DNA of 64,000 nucleotides from NCBI GenBank assembly GCA_037176705.1, contig CM073887.1, positions 85,260,348 through 85,324,347 of the forward strand, read 5' to 3'. Each line of letters starts with the position of its first letter. Position 1 is the stretch's first letter. Origin of the DNA: Molossus alvarezi (taxonomy: Eukaryota; Chordata; Mammalia; Chiroptera; Molossidae). The position numbers and the translations under genes are program-made. The notes below the pieces were generated by a model. It did no database searches, was not told where the DNA came from, and saw nothing but the letters and a program-made list of their open reading frames with translations. Of this stretch, positions 1 to 11,817 are shown piece after piece.

Positions 1-647
1 GAACTTGGGGATGGCAAGTCTTTTGAATATAAAATCTAAGGTCAAATCCCAGCTATGACACTTAAGATCGTAAACAAAAAATTATATTTGAACTTGATCT
101 CCTACACTCTTGCTTGAAAAAGCTACTGGCTGTAATCAATTTTTTGTATTTAAATATGTGTATTCAAATAATTATTTATGTATGTATATATGTAGGGATG
201 CATGTAGATATATAGATATATGAAGGTGTATAGATATACACACTTTAAAAATATGTGATTTCTTCATGCTTCTTGAATATACATTGATCTGTAATTGCTG
301 AACTTTTACTGTGATGGCATTTGGTCAAGTCCACTTTTAATTTGCTATTTTGTAATTGCAACATGTAAAAGTTTGACTACGAGCAACATTTTTAGTTCTA
401 CAAGGATTTGCTTTAAGAGAAATTCGTGAGTCGAGGTAAGGTGTGTCTGAATTATAGAGTCAGTATGTACTTTAACAACAGCTTATTGGAGTTTATGTGG
501 ATTTGGTGGTAGTGGGGATTGGGGATGGTTGGACATGGTTAGAGTTTTTCAGGTATTTTTGTTTGTTTTTTGTAGCCCTAGAACCTCCTTTTTGGCTTAA
601 AGTATGGAGGTTATTCATAAAGCAACTACCATAGCTTAGGGAGATCA
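1..647. other. anonymous AT-rich sequence
   Basis: No gene and no repeat family that I can recognise. The stretch is AT-rich with short ATAT/TATG low-complexity runs around 175-245. Confidence 0.5.
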
Positions 648-1130
648 TGTTTTTAAAATAAACTTTTTATTTTAGAATAGTGTTAGATTTACAGTTACCA
701 ATATAGTAAAGAGTAGATCTATACCTGTTTCTCTTTAGCATCTTATATATTACTGTGGCATATTTGTCACAATGAGGAACCAACATTAGTACATTACTAT
801 TAACTGAACTAGATTTGATGTGTTTCTCATGCATAGACTGAGGTTGTGGGATTTTGAGAGGAATATCAGCAAGGTCATTTTCATCACATTATATCAAGGC
901 TACATACTATTAACGTTACATCATTGATTAGCTTAATATAATCTGGCGGAGGCAGTGTTTGCTTGGTTTTTCCACTGTAAAGTTACCCTCCTCCGTCTAT
1001 ACTCTACTCTGAGGAAGCAAATTACTAAATGCTGGCCACAGTAAAGGGGATTTCGGGAGTTCAACTTCAACTCCTTGAGAGAAGACTCTCGAGGCATTTG
1101 TGATTCACTAAATTATAACCAGTCAACTCT
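648..1130 (-). repeat. ancient L1 (L1M-type) 3' end fragment
   Basis: The segment opens with a T-rich 'aataaactttttattttag' signature, the reverse complement of an old L1 tail. It then follows the order known for eutherian L1M 3' sequences: a 'gatttacagtta' block, 'aggaaccaacattagtacat', a 'cactgtaaagtta' block and a final 'ggaagcaaattactaa' block. Divergence is high and no reading frame survives. A related, independent copy lies at 43526-44112. The family assignment is from memory of the consensus. Confidence 0.55.
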
Positions 1131-3612
1131 GCATAAGAAGTGTGCCTTGACATCTTATCTCTATGGTTTCTTTCTTTGTTTACTGAAGGTTTATAGATGA
1201 TGCGTTCCTAGACTAGAAATGTTTTTCAGGGTGGTGAGGGTTTTAGGGTTGCATTTTCTGACCTCCTCCATCTGCATCTAATATGGCCTACATCTGATGT
1301 GGTCCCCTGCCCAGAACAGGATACCTCAGAGCTGAAATGAGGTCCAGGGAAGCAATAGGTAACAGGAACCCTGTGAGACCATAACTGTGAATATTTACAA
1401 TTTCTGAGTAGGTAAGGTTTTATCCTCCAGGTATCCAAAGTATTTTGCATATTTTGACCATTTTATATTATAGTCCTGAAATATATAATTTAACATTTTC
1501 TTGAGTGTGCTAAAATTATGTCTCTATTTATAAGTGATACACAGCTTGTTAGTCATTCACTAGAGGTCTACATTGTAGAACTAGTTGAGTTTTGATCTGC
1601 TTTTATTGGATTTTGAATCTTTTCTCTGTCAGCTATTATTTCTTGTCCTATCAGTTTGCCTATCTCCAGCAGTTTCCTTTCTGATTTGCTGTCCATAACC
1701 CTTGAATTGAGAATCCGGACAACCAAACTTCTAGGAGTGGATACAGCGTTTGTCGATGCACTCAGATTAGGTTGGAGAGCTGGGGATCTGAGCAAGTATA
1801 AGCTGTGACTATGTTAGTGCATGGTCATCCAACACACACAGCTTTCAGGAGTTTTATTTTGCATACTTGCTGGTTTTCACTTGCTGTAGAATGGTGAGAT
1901 GGGCGAGTTGCATTACTATAATTTGAAACAGACCAGTTGTAGGTAAACTACTTTTCATAGTATACCTTAAATACATTGTGAATGACTAGGGACCCACGAT
2001 TCAAATTTATAAAAAGAAAATATGTACATTTTGAGCCTTTGTAACCAAGATTTAATATTTACTGAGAATTTAAAATACATGGACTTAAATAGTGATTCTT
2101 TTAAAAACAGTACCCTGAGTACTCAAGTACACAGCATACTCCCTTCCTTTGAAAGTGATAAAAATGGAGGCAGAGTACTTACATTAAAAATGTAAGGAAA
2201 CAGCCAAAGATAGAATATATACTTTAAGATGATTGAATATATATTTTAATCATATTTTACTGGCAGTGTAGGAAAACCCTATACATAGTGTTAGAATTAC
2301 AGATGGCACGCATTCTGACATGAAGTTAGTGTTGGGTTGCATATGGCTGATCAGTGCACATCTGTGGAGTTAATAACCAGAGGGAGGTTAACTAATGTGC
2401 TAGATTCTGCCAGACCAGGACAAAGATAAATAAAGTGCAAACGGATTAGAACATTCATATGATTAAGGATAAAAGATTCCTTATAATGATTCACTAAGTC
2501 CTATAGCAATTGTTTGCTGAGAGTATGGTGTATGCAGAGGCACTATGGCAGAGTCTAGGGCCACCACTATGTAAAGGGGATACAGTTCCTCCAGAAAATT
2601 ATTAGTAATTATTTTCCATGGGTGGTTTCAGAGAAAGCAAATCAGGATAACTAAAGGAGAAATTTAAGGGGTGGCTAGTAAGAGTAGTGCTATGGTTCAT
2701 TCAGGACCAGACTGCATCCTTTACGGAGCTTTCTGTAATTTGAAAAGGTGGAAAGAAAGGCACCATGGACTTTTAAGAATTCAGTGAGATTAAATTCTTA
2801 TATTGAACAGTGATTTTCACTCTTGGTAGATTCATATTCGGCCCAAGTTAGTGGAGACCAATTACAGCAATTTCATCTTAATTCATTGACTTTTCTAATT
2901 ACAATAAATATTTTTAAGAATTCAAATGTCAAATTTACGTCAGTCCATTTAACAGTGATGTGCTTGCCATCATTTCATTGCATTTTTTTGAACTCTGTAA
3001 ATTATTTTTGAAAATAGCATCTTAATATTTCTGTCTTGATAGCAGTAATTCTGGACTTGTTTATATCTGCTTTGTTATTTTTATGTTCCATGGTTTCTTC
3101 TACAGATTATTTTAAATTTTACTCTGTATTTGTAAGCAATGTCATAAAATTTAACTTTCTTATCATCATAACATTTTTCTGATTATAAAAGCAATACAGA
3201 TTTTTAAATAGCACTTGGGAAATGTTTTTAAATAGCATTTGAAAAATATAAGAAAGGTATAAAAAATATTACCAACATCCCTAACTATATAACTACTTAC
3301 TATTTTCATATATTTGTTTGTATTTTTTATTCATATTTTTACATTATTGAAATATTGAACTACACTGCTTATAAAATTAGCATTAGATTATGAGCATTTC
3401 TTCACAGACGGTATAAATTCTTTGAAAACATATATATGTTATATTTATTGGCTATAAACATCATTTGTCATGTGAATGTGTTAAAATTTGTTAAATCATT
3501 TCTGCATTGTTATTCCTTGGTTTATTGCTAATTTTCACTATTAAAAGCAATTCAGTGAACATCTTCATGCATTTTTTTTCCCTATAATTCAGATAGTTTA
3601 TTTATTTTCCCC
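1131..3612. other. anonymous sequence, no gene seen
   Basis: AT-rich sequence with short chance reading frames on both strands, none with a recognisable domain or paired splice signals. I see no clear repeat boundary here. Confidence 0.5.
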
Positions 3613-3800
3613 CTTTTTATTAAATTTATTGGGTTGATACTGATTAACAAAATTATACATGTTTCAGGTGCACAATTGTATAACACATCACCTGTACCCT
3701 GTATTGTATGTTCACCAAGTCTCTGTCCATCACCATTTATCCCCCCTATATCCTCCTCTACCTCTTTCCCCCACTCACCCCAGCAATCAGATAATTTCTT
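3613..3800 (-). repeat. old L1 3' UTR fragment
   Basis: T-rich start ('tttttattaaatttattggg') followed by 'ttaacaaaattatacatg', 'ttcaccaagtctctgtccat' and a C-rich 'tttatcccccc' block. This is the reverse complement of a laurasiatherian-type L1 3' UTR. It is non-coding and diverged. Exact edges and subfamily are uncertain. Confidence 0.55.
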
Positions 3801-4364
3801 TTGGATAGTAGTCGTAGAAATTTACTTACTGAGTCAAACCATAGTGACATTTTTCTTCCTTTATTGATCTCCATTAAAAAGAAAAGTCATTGTATAATGA
3901 GTGCTAAATCATTCTTTTTCTTTTTTCCTCAGCTCACTTCCCTGGGAAATCTTATACCTTGAAGCACTGTGTTTCTCTGCTGTGATATGCAGGAAAGGCT
4001 CAGGAAGCCATCAAGTATTTTGGGGACATTATTAGTGTGGGACAAAGATTAGTACATTTGTTTATTTTTCCAATTTTCTAAAGTATAATATATGCATATA
4101 CATATGCATATAAAAATTCATACATACACACATATGTGTATTGTTAAATATCTTTGTGTGTGTGTGTGTTGTTGTTTATTCCAGTTACAGGGGGCCCAGA
4201 TTTTAGGAATTCCAGTTATTGTCACAGAATAGTTATTGTCTGAAGGTCTTGGAAGCACTGTTCAAGAAATCGATTTAACAGGTGTCAAACTGTACTTCCA
4301 AAGGAAGCCTGATATTTCCAGAATGCAATTTTGTATATAAAATACCTTGTAGGTGGTAATCATG
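3801..4364. other. anonymous sequence with short TG repeat
   Basis: No gene seen. It contains a short (TG)n run near 4155-4170 and an AT-rich 'catatgcatat' patch near 4092-4140. Confidence 0.5.
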
Positions 4365-4510
4365 ATAAAAAATAGCTGCTGTTTATTAAGTGTTGACTAT
4401 TTATATGGCACTGATCTAAACACTTTATATAAATATAGTCACTCATTAAACTCTCACAGCATACCTCTGAGCTAAGGACTCTTTGTCTTCTGTTATAGAT
4501 GAGGACATGT
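4365..4510 (-). repeat. MIR SINE fragment
   Basis: 'tgtttattaagtgttgac', 'ggcactgatctaaacacttt', 'actcattaaactctcacag' and 'tatagatgaggacatg' appear in the order expected for the reverse complement of the ancient mammalian MIR core and tail. It is strongly diverged, as expected for its age. Confidence 0.65.
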
Positions 4511-4650
4511 ACAAATAGAATATTAGTTCATAGATTACTTTAAACAACTATGGAACTAAAATTTAAACGTTATGAAAAAAACTATAAAAACAATGAAATC
4601 CAATAATAATATTAATTTAATATATTCATGATGTTTGGCAGTAGGTTTTT

Positions 4651-4888
4651 TAAAATTTTTAAATTTTTTTTTATCCTCACCTGAGGCTATTTTGGCATTT
4701 ATCTTCAGATAGAGCAGGAGGGAGAGAGGGAGGAAGAGAGAGAGAGAGAAACATCTACGTGAGAGAGACACATCAAATGACTGCCACCTGCACAACCCCA
4801 ATTGGCCCTGGGGATGAACCTTAGCGGGAACTAGGGACTCCCCAGTCCGCAGGCCAAATCTCTAACCGCTGAGCAAAACTGGCCAGGG
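4651..4888 (-). repeat. VES-type SINE (CAGGTGAGGATTAAA-tail subfamily)
   Basis: Read on the minus strand it begins CCTGGCC-GTTTTGCTCAG (degenerate A box), has a B-box-like region, a (TCTC)n stretch and ends in 'cctcaggtgaggataaaaa'. It is tRNA-derived and mobilised in trans by L1. Imperfect duplications 'gcagtaggtttt' and 'acagtagatttt' flank it. Confidence 0.85.
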
Positions 4889-4983
4889 TGACAGTAGATT
4901 TTAATAGGAGAAAGGTTGCAGTCTCAGATTTAAATGTATATTAAAGATCACTGTAATTTGTCATCAGTAATAATGGTATAGAA

Positions 4984-5205
4984 TAGAGATTTTCAACCTG
5001 TGGGTCGTGACTCCTTTGGGGGTCGAACGACCCTTTCACAGGGGTCGCCTAAGACCATCGGAAAACACATATTTCTGATGGCGATTCATAACAGTAGAAA
5101 AATTAGTTATGAAGTAGCAACAAAAATAATTTTATGGTTGAGGGTTACCACAACACGAGGAACTGTATCAAAGGGTTGCGGCATTAGGAAGGTTGAGAAT
5201 CACTG
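4984..5205 (+). mobile_element. SPIN-type non-autonomous hAT transposon
   Basis: A 222-bp element with 15-bp terminal inverted repeats (12 of 15 positions pair: left 'tagagattttcaacc', right 'ggttgagaatcactg'). It is flanked by an 8-bp target duplication, gtatagaa at 4976-4983 and gtatagag at 5206-5213, as expected for hAT transposases. The internal 'tgggtcgtgactcctttggg' and 'cacaggggtcgcctaagacc' blocks match my recollection of the SPIN non-autonomous consensus. It encodes no protein and depended on a transposase supplied in trans. The reading frame spanning 5000-5224 is a by-product of the element. Confidence 0.85.
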
Positions 5206-5213
5206 GTATAGAG

Positions 5214-7124
5214 GAAGCCTGTAGTATAAATATGTCACACTAAATGCTGTTTCTTACTTTTGTACCTTTTTTGCTCATTCATTATTAGACCTCATGCCTA
5301 ATGAAAATCATCTTGAACAGTCCTCCAGTGCTAATTTTAATGAGGTGTCAGTTGGTAATTTGCCAGAGTCCTTCTGTCATGTGAAGATAAGGTTGGCACC
5401 ATGACATTATTGAAGTCTATTTTCATTGGTTGTATGATCCAGTTATTGTTGGAGTGTGTTTTTATATTCTCTGCTACTGAATTGTTACAAGTTAGTACTT
5501 GGAAAGCTGGAATCTATATAATGCACTTGCTGGTGATACATACTGGTTTTTTGTTTTTTGTCTTTGTCACAAGTTATTTTTAACTTGGCCTACCTTTACT
5601 CCTGGGTGCCTTGGCATGACTCAGTTTTCCCATTACTTTCAGTCTGTAGTACTGCAGACTCATTCTTTGTGTTTGGCACTTGGTGTGAGTTCAGAAATAA
5701 ACCCAATGGTGAGTGGCATCAAAACTGAGTGGTACTAGTCAGCTGTATGACATAAATGAGAATCTTTTAAAAAAAAAGTCTCACAAAGCTCTAATAATAT
5801 GTCTAAGGTTTCTAGTATAAGGAACATTGATATAATCTGATTCCTGGCTTTACAAAAAGGAAACCAAAGCCAGAGATGCTGTTTATGGTCAAGATCACCT
5901 GGTGCACCAGAGGCAAAGCTTGTTAGACCTTTGTTCAAGGTTGTTAGACCTGCAGTGCTCTTTCTACTTTAATGATGTGTTGCACATTTATAAAATACTT
6001 TTAATTTACTGCAGTATTTCACATGATTTATCACTTTCCTATTAGACTGATGTGTGTATCCAACAAATAGCTCTGGAGCTAGTTGGCTGAGGTATCAAGG
6101 TTCATATTTTTGCTGATGCTGCCTCACTGAGAAGCATGACAGACAGGAGGTTTGCTCTTGAACTAATTGTCCTGCTGTAAAAGAAATCGTTTATCAAGTT
6201 TAAAAAAAAAAAAAAATTAAAAGAGTACTTAATATTTAGTAGTAATGAAAGATTTACCTCTTAATTTTGAGCTTGGTCTAACAATGTCAGATTTATTTTC
6301 CAGACTGTGTGCTAACTTTGAGGTCTCACCACCATATTGTTTTATATCTTCTGTCTCTTTAGAACTAGATTTCTGGTGACACCAAGAGCTGCTTTACATT
6401 TTTTTTGTTATAACTCTGCTATAGTTTTATGCATGAACTAAGAGGTATTCCAATAAGCTTAATATGAACATTTTATGTTAAAAACAGCTTACCTAGTGTA
6501 ACTCAGCTAAGATCTAGCCAAACCTAGGGCTTACAGGCCTCATATTAGGTTTCCTCCAGACTTGAATTTCTGGTGTGTCACTGACTGGGACAGCACTCAT
6601 ATACAGTGTTTCATGGTTCTTTGCACACAGAGTCAGGGAGTCAATGCTTTTTTTGTCAGTGTTGCATAACAGTAGTCTTAAGCTTCCCATTCCAAGACTG
6701 TCAAAAAGCAAACTACCACATACTCCTTTGAAACATTTACTCCATATTGTGGATCTCTCCCTCTTTCATGTTTAATTCCAATTCTGTAATAATTTTTTGA
6801 GTAATGTACATGAAGATTGAGTCGCCAGGTTCTTTAGTTGATTATTTTAATTGAGAATGGGAAATACAGATGTTTTTGTTGAATGATTTTTAATAAAGTA
6901 AGGTATACATCACTGACATTAAAGAATGGTCATATGCCCCAAAGAAAACAAATCTTTTTGGCTAAGGGCAGAGAAGGAAGAAAAGTATGAGAAACAGGAA
7001 CCATGTAGGGGAGAGCATAGTCTCTCTCATAAGCTGGAGAAAAAGATGAGAAGGGTGGGCAGTCTGGTGTCCATGCAGGGTCACCAGGGCAAGTACCATC
7101 CCACTGACCCCACCATTTACTCGC
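5214..7124. other. anonymous sequence, no gene seen
   Basis: Unassigned sequence with only short chance frames. It has an A-run near 6203-6216. No repeat family recognised. Confidence 0.5.
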
Positions 7125-7137
7125 AAGATTGAGGGGC

Positions 7138-7388
7138 TAGCCCTGGCCAGTTTGGCTCAGTGGTTAGAGCGTCAGCCTGTGGACCAGAGAGTCTCAGGTT
7201 CGGTTCCCGCTAAGGGCCCGGACCTCGGTTGCAGTTTGTCTCCGCCCTGATTGGGGTTGTGTGGGTGGCAACCAGTCGATGTGTCTCTCTCACACCGATG
7301 TTTCTCTCTCTCTCTCTTCCTCCCTCTCTCCCTCCCACTCTATCTGAAGATAAATGCAAACATGTCTTTAGGTGAGGATTAAAAAAAA
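7138..7388 (+). repeat. VES-type SINE, nearly full length
   Basis: The head 'gccctggccagtttggctca' carries the A box, 'ggttcggttcc' the B box. Then come a unique middle, a TCTC tract and the 'aggtgaggattaaaaaaaa' tail. A 13-bp duplication, aagattgaggggc, flanks it at 7125-7137 and 7389-7401, which shows an L1-mediated insertion and its orientation. Confidence 0.93.
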
Positions 7389-7401
7389 AAGATTGAGGGG
7401 C

Positions 7402-7907
7402 CGTAAGCGACACGTGTCCATATTTCTTCAATTCTAGACTTAAATTTAATCTTAACTGTGGGTGCCAGCATCAGTTTACTAGAACAGGTGTGGGCACTGT
7501 CCAAGTATGCAAATAGACAAGCACGTGTGCACATAAGCCTCCATGCTGGGGCTCAGCAGCCAGGTTACTTAGGGGTATGTGGGGCCCAAAGCCAGGTCCT
7601 CAGGGCACTATAAATTTTTTGTGAGACCCTCCAGTGTTCCAGGACAGGCTGGCCTGTGAACCACTTTCTCTGTGGGATTATTAAATGATCTTTTTAGTTT
7701 GGAGTGTTTCCTAGGGTGGTGAGGGGAGGCAAATGAAAAAGAGTCAGAGGAAAGAAAGGAGAGAGTAAGTCAGTGGTGAGGGCTGATGCAGAAGCAGCAG
7801 AGAATTGGCAGCAACATCTATTTTAAGGCCCTGATTGGCTGTTCTTTGTTATTCCTGAAGCAGTGAGTCCTGTTTTGGGATTACAGGTGGAAATAGTGTT
7901 ATTTATT
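7402..7907. other. anonymous sequence between two SINEs
   Basis: No gene and no repeat recognised in this roughly 500-base interval. Confidence 0.5.
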
Positions 7908-7923
7908 TTGTTGAACTGTTTTT

Positions 7924-8019
7924 GTTTTTTTTTAAATTTTTTTGTTGGTTAATCCTCATCTGAGGATATTTTTCCATTGATTTTGAGATAGAGTGGAAGG
8001 GAGGGAGGGAGGGAAGAAC

Positions 8020-8075
<56 letters not shown>

Positions 8076-8230
8076 CAGTGTGAGAGAGGCACATTGATTG
8101 GTTACCTCCTGCACAAACCTGACCAGGGCTGGGGATTGAACCTGAAACCCAGGTATGTGCCCTAGACCCAGAATTGAACCCACGCCCCTTCGTTCCATGG
8201 GCCAACGCTCTAACTGCTGAGCCAAACTGC
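7924..8230 (-). repeat. VES-type SINE with expanded (GA)n
   Basis: Minus-strand VES whose internal pyrimidine tract has expanded to a long (TC)n run (plus-strand GA at about 8015-8070). The first bases of the head are missing. Near-identical duplications 'ttgttgaactgttttt' (7908-7923) and 'ttgttgaacagctttt' (8231-8246) flank it. Two overlapping serine/leucine-rich reading frames here are translations of the repeat. Confidence 0.9.
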
Positions 8231-8246
8231 TTGTTGAACAGCTTTT

Positions 8247-8690
8247 AATCCATCTGGACTATTGAGTTCTCTAGTAATTAGGTACTAAGTACTAAGTTGC
8301 TTTTCCCCATCTCAGCAAAGATATTTAAGCTGTTCTTATAGTCATGAGTTAATCAACTTCTGCTTAAAAATTTTTTTAGCAATCTGAGCTGAAACATTTC
8401 CACTGTCAGATCTTCACCATCTTGGCATAGCAGCTCTTTTCTTCTAGGAAAAGTTTACCTTCATGGCAATGCTAAGGTCCAAAACTTGAAGTGTTTCCAA
8501 GGAAGTAAACTCTAAAAATCTACAGAACTCCAAAATTTTCTTGCTTATAAAGACATTCATATATTATATTTAGAAATGTATTTATTATGGCATTTATTTT
8601 GGAAGATTTTAATTGTTGGCAATTCTGTCCTCTCAAAAGACTCAGAATAAAAAATAGTAAGCTGTTTACCTGAACCTTGTTCTTTGTGAA
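8247..8690. other. anonymous sequence
   Basis: No gene and no repeat family recognised. Confidence 0.45.
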
Positions 8691-8915
8691 GTAGCCTGTA
8701 ATCTCAGTGAGGGATTATATGGTTTGAATGCAGTTCTGTCATTTTGTAAATTTGTGTGCTTGGGTGAGTTATGTAATATCTATGTCTCACATTTCTCAGG
8801 TGAAATGGATATAATTATAGACATTACATGGGAGGATTTTGGTGGGACAATGTATTGATAGCACTTAGTACAATGCCTGACACAGTAAACACTCAAATGT
8901 TAGCTGCTGCTTTTA
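8691..8915 (+). repeat. MIR SINE
   Basis: 'ggtttgaatgcagttctgtc', 'gtgtgcttgggtgagttatg', 'ttctcaggtgaaatggat' and 'gcctgacacagtaaacactc' occur in MIR order on the plus strand. Diverged, non-coding. Confidence 0.65.
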
Positions 8916-10579
8916 TTTTTATTGTTATCTTTTTATTGTCTTCTTGAAGTTAGTCTTCTCAGAAACATATAAGACCCAAAGGGACTAGTCCTGAGAAGTT
9001 TTTGAGGAAAGAATATGGCTTGGACTGAATTTGGAAGAGTCTGGAGCAAACATTTCTTTGGGTTAAAGTGTTGGGGTTCAAAGGAAAAAAAGAATCAGGT
9101 CAGGTGATGATGGGAAAGCCATGCCACATTTCAGATTTTTAATCTTAGTCTGAATTTGATATAGAGGTGTCTTAGTTTGTTCTGAAATGATGGGGAGAAA
9201 TGTTAAACGTTCTCTTTTATTCTATGACTGTGAATGTTAAATAGCAATCTGGCCATCTCTTCTTTATTCCTTTAGGACACAACTACTGAAGATAATTCCT
9301 GAGCTCACCCATACTGCCTGTTACAATTATTACATTAATAAGATTTATAGTTACCATTACTGAAACTTCTGTGCCAGGGTCTGAGCTGTGTGCTTATTCA
9401 ACAAATTCTTTTGAGCACCTACCATCTGTCAGGCATTATTTCTTTCAACCAATAATTGTAGAGTAAATGCAGAATAAAGTACAATAAAACTCTCTCTTGA
9501 ACTTGATGTTCTTGTACTTCTGGGGAGTTGTTAGTGTTGCTTTGAAATCTAATGGGTTTGTCCCCCCACCCCCACCCCACCCATGCCGCCCTCTCTGAGG
9601 CCATCATGGCTTTGTGCTCTTGCATTTTTCAGTTTGGGGTCAGAGTAATGTTCTCTTTCCTTTGGCCTGATAGGACTAAGTTTCCAAGTGTAAGGGAAGA
9701 AGTTGGGAAATCTTTTAGCCATGTATCCATGTGCATGAAACAGCTGGAGTTTTAATTGCCCCCTTTTGAGCCAGGTAAGCAAGTGAGTTTGGGACCAGTG
9801 TTGTAGGTGTCCTCACAGCTCAGGGTGCCAGAGTCTGGAAAAGCTGCTCAGGCACCTTTCTGGTTGGTGCTGGGAAGGCACTGTGAGAAGGTCTATAATC
9901 CTGATCTAAAATCTTTGCATTTTGCTCAGCCATGCCTTCCCCTAAGACAGGTTCTTGGCTTGAGTATTTTTAATCTAGTCAGTATTGGCCATATCGCAGT
10001 CTTGAAGCCAAGTAACACTGTGTAGGTTTCAGTTTCCTAAGATGTGTTTCTGGGCCTGGTGCCTCCCAGTCCACCCCTGCTATGGTGACCTGATTCTCAA
10101 CATCATTGAGGATGCAGAGTGAACCAGGCTCTGGTCAGCAGAGCACTAGGGAAAGCTAGCCTTTTCCTTGGTCATCAGATTTCTTCTTTAGACCCTAGAA
10201 CAGCTTCCTGCCTCACTTAAGAACTAGAAAATTAGTGACAGCTAACCTTTGTTGATACTTTGTAGTATATAAAGCACTTTCACAGACATCAAAAGTATGT
10301 GATTCAGATTCAAAATGAATCACCAAAAGTCCATTGATTTAACAATAAGCAAGAAGGAAGGCAGGGCAGGGCAGGGCAGCCAGCTGGTGAGGATAAGAGC
10401 TGGGTTTGAATGACTGAGCTGCTATAGTCTTATAATTATTCCCTGCCCTTCTGTCTTAAGCAAGCATACAGTCATTTGAGATTTCTAAGGGATTTGTAAT
10501 AATAGTCAGGAGTTGACTGAAAAGCAAATAGGAGGAAGTTAGTTTCTAGAAGTCTTTAACAAACTTAGAGAGAAAGAAA
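8916..10579. other. anonymous sequence, no gene seen
   Basis: Overlapping frames on both strands at 9419-9782 have no domain and shadow one another. MIR-like scraps may exist near 9395-9440 and 10240-10300, but I cannot support them well. A short (GGCAG)n run lies near 10362-10380. Confidence 0.5.
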
Positions 10580-11817
10580 AAATAATGGCAGCAGATTGAA
10601 TAAAAGCTATACTGACTTTTTCTCAGGACCAAACTGGAAATATAACTAAAATAAAGAAAAAATCATCCAGAATAACTAACTAAATACCAGCTGGAGAGAA
10701 CCCTTATAACCAAAGACATAAGAGGAGCCCACATTGAGTCTGGTAGGAAGTGCAGAGGTGCGAAAGGGCTGGCTGGGCTCCCACAGGCAGCAGCTGAAGT
10801 TCTGGAGGGATATCTCAGCTGCATGGGGTCCTCCTGAGAACTCTGGGGTCTAAACCCAAGCTGGGTGCCACAGCCCAGAGTCGCGGAACTTGGAAAGATG
10901 CCCACATAACACCTGGCTGTGAAAAACACAAGTGTAGAGATTTTGTCTGACAGGGAGAGAAGGCTGGAAACATGGGCACCCGCCTGAAGAGCCAGCATGC
11001 TAAATTTCATCTATAGCCACTCACCTTGGGCTCTGGCAGAGGGAGGGCTGAGTGGGCTAGAGCTGTGTGAGGAGAGTCTGGGTTTTGTGGCACTGTGGGG
11101 AGAGCTGGGAAGGAAGCCATTAAGAGCCCTATGCTGAGTCATTATCCCATGCTTCAGAAGCCATCTTTCTCAGACAGAGTTTTCCCATCAATGCAAATTT
11201 AGCCCAGGGGAAGCACCTGCCACATCCATTTTAATGATCTCAACCCACCTGCCAGGAGGAGTTTATGCCTAGCAGAGTACTACAACCTGAGGCTCATTTA
11301 GTGACTGAGTCTAAGAGCCAGCCTGCAGATAGAGACAGACCTCTGGGTGCTTTGAGTCTGGTGCCTAGTTGGCAGACACTGGGATTTGTGGCTTGGGGGA
11401 TAAAGTGGTGAAGGCTGCTGCCTGAGTCCCTGTGCTGAGTCATTAAACCACGCTGCAGAAGCCGTCTTTCTAATGCAAAGTTTTCCTATTAAAGCAGCTT
11501 TAGCCTGGGGGAAAGCAATCGCCACACCCACTGAAAATTCTCTCACCCTGCCTACTGAGTGGAGTTTAAGACCAGCTAAGGACCACCACCTGAGGATCAT
11601 TAAGTGACAGACTAACAACAGTCAGCCTGCAGGCAGAGGCAGATCTCTGGTAGCTTTGAGTCTTTGCCTGACCTGTGACTCTGCCCCATGAGAGTAAAAT
11701 CAGACATTGATTTTACTCTTAATTCAGCTTCCATACACATAAAATCCCAGCAAAGGGAGCCACAGACGTCAGATTGTTGATATCCATGAGAGATTATGCA
11801 GGCTAAGATAGCCAAAA

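Noticed and set aside
1568..1795. 75-codon minus-strand frame with a polar, exon-like composition
   Set aside because: No recognisable family and no supporting splice pair. It may be chance or an old pseudogene.
5000..5224. 74-codon frame at 5.0-5.2 kb
   Set aside because: It lies within the SPIN-type transposon, which is non-coding.
7903..8225. 100- and 89-codon minus-strand frames with long Ser/Leu repeats
   Set aside because: They are translations of a VES SINE and its (GA)n expansion, bounded by a target duplication.
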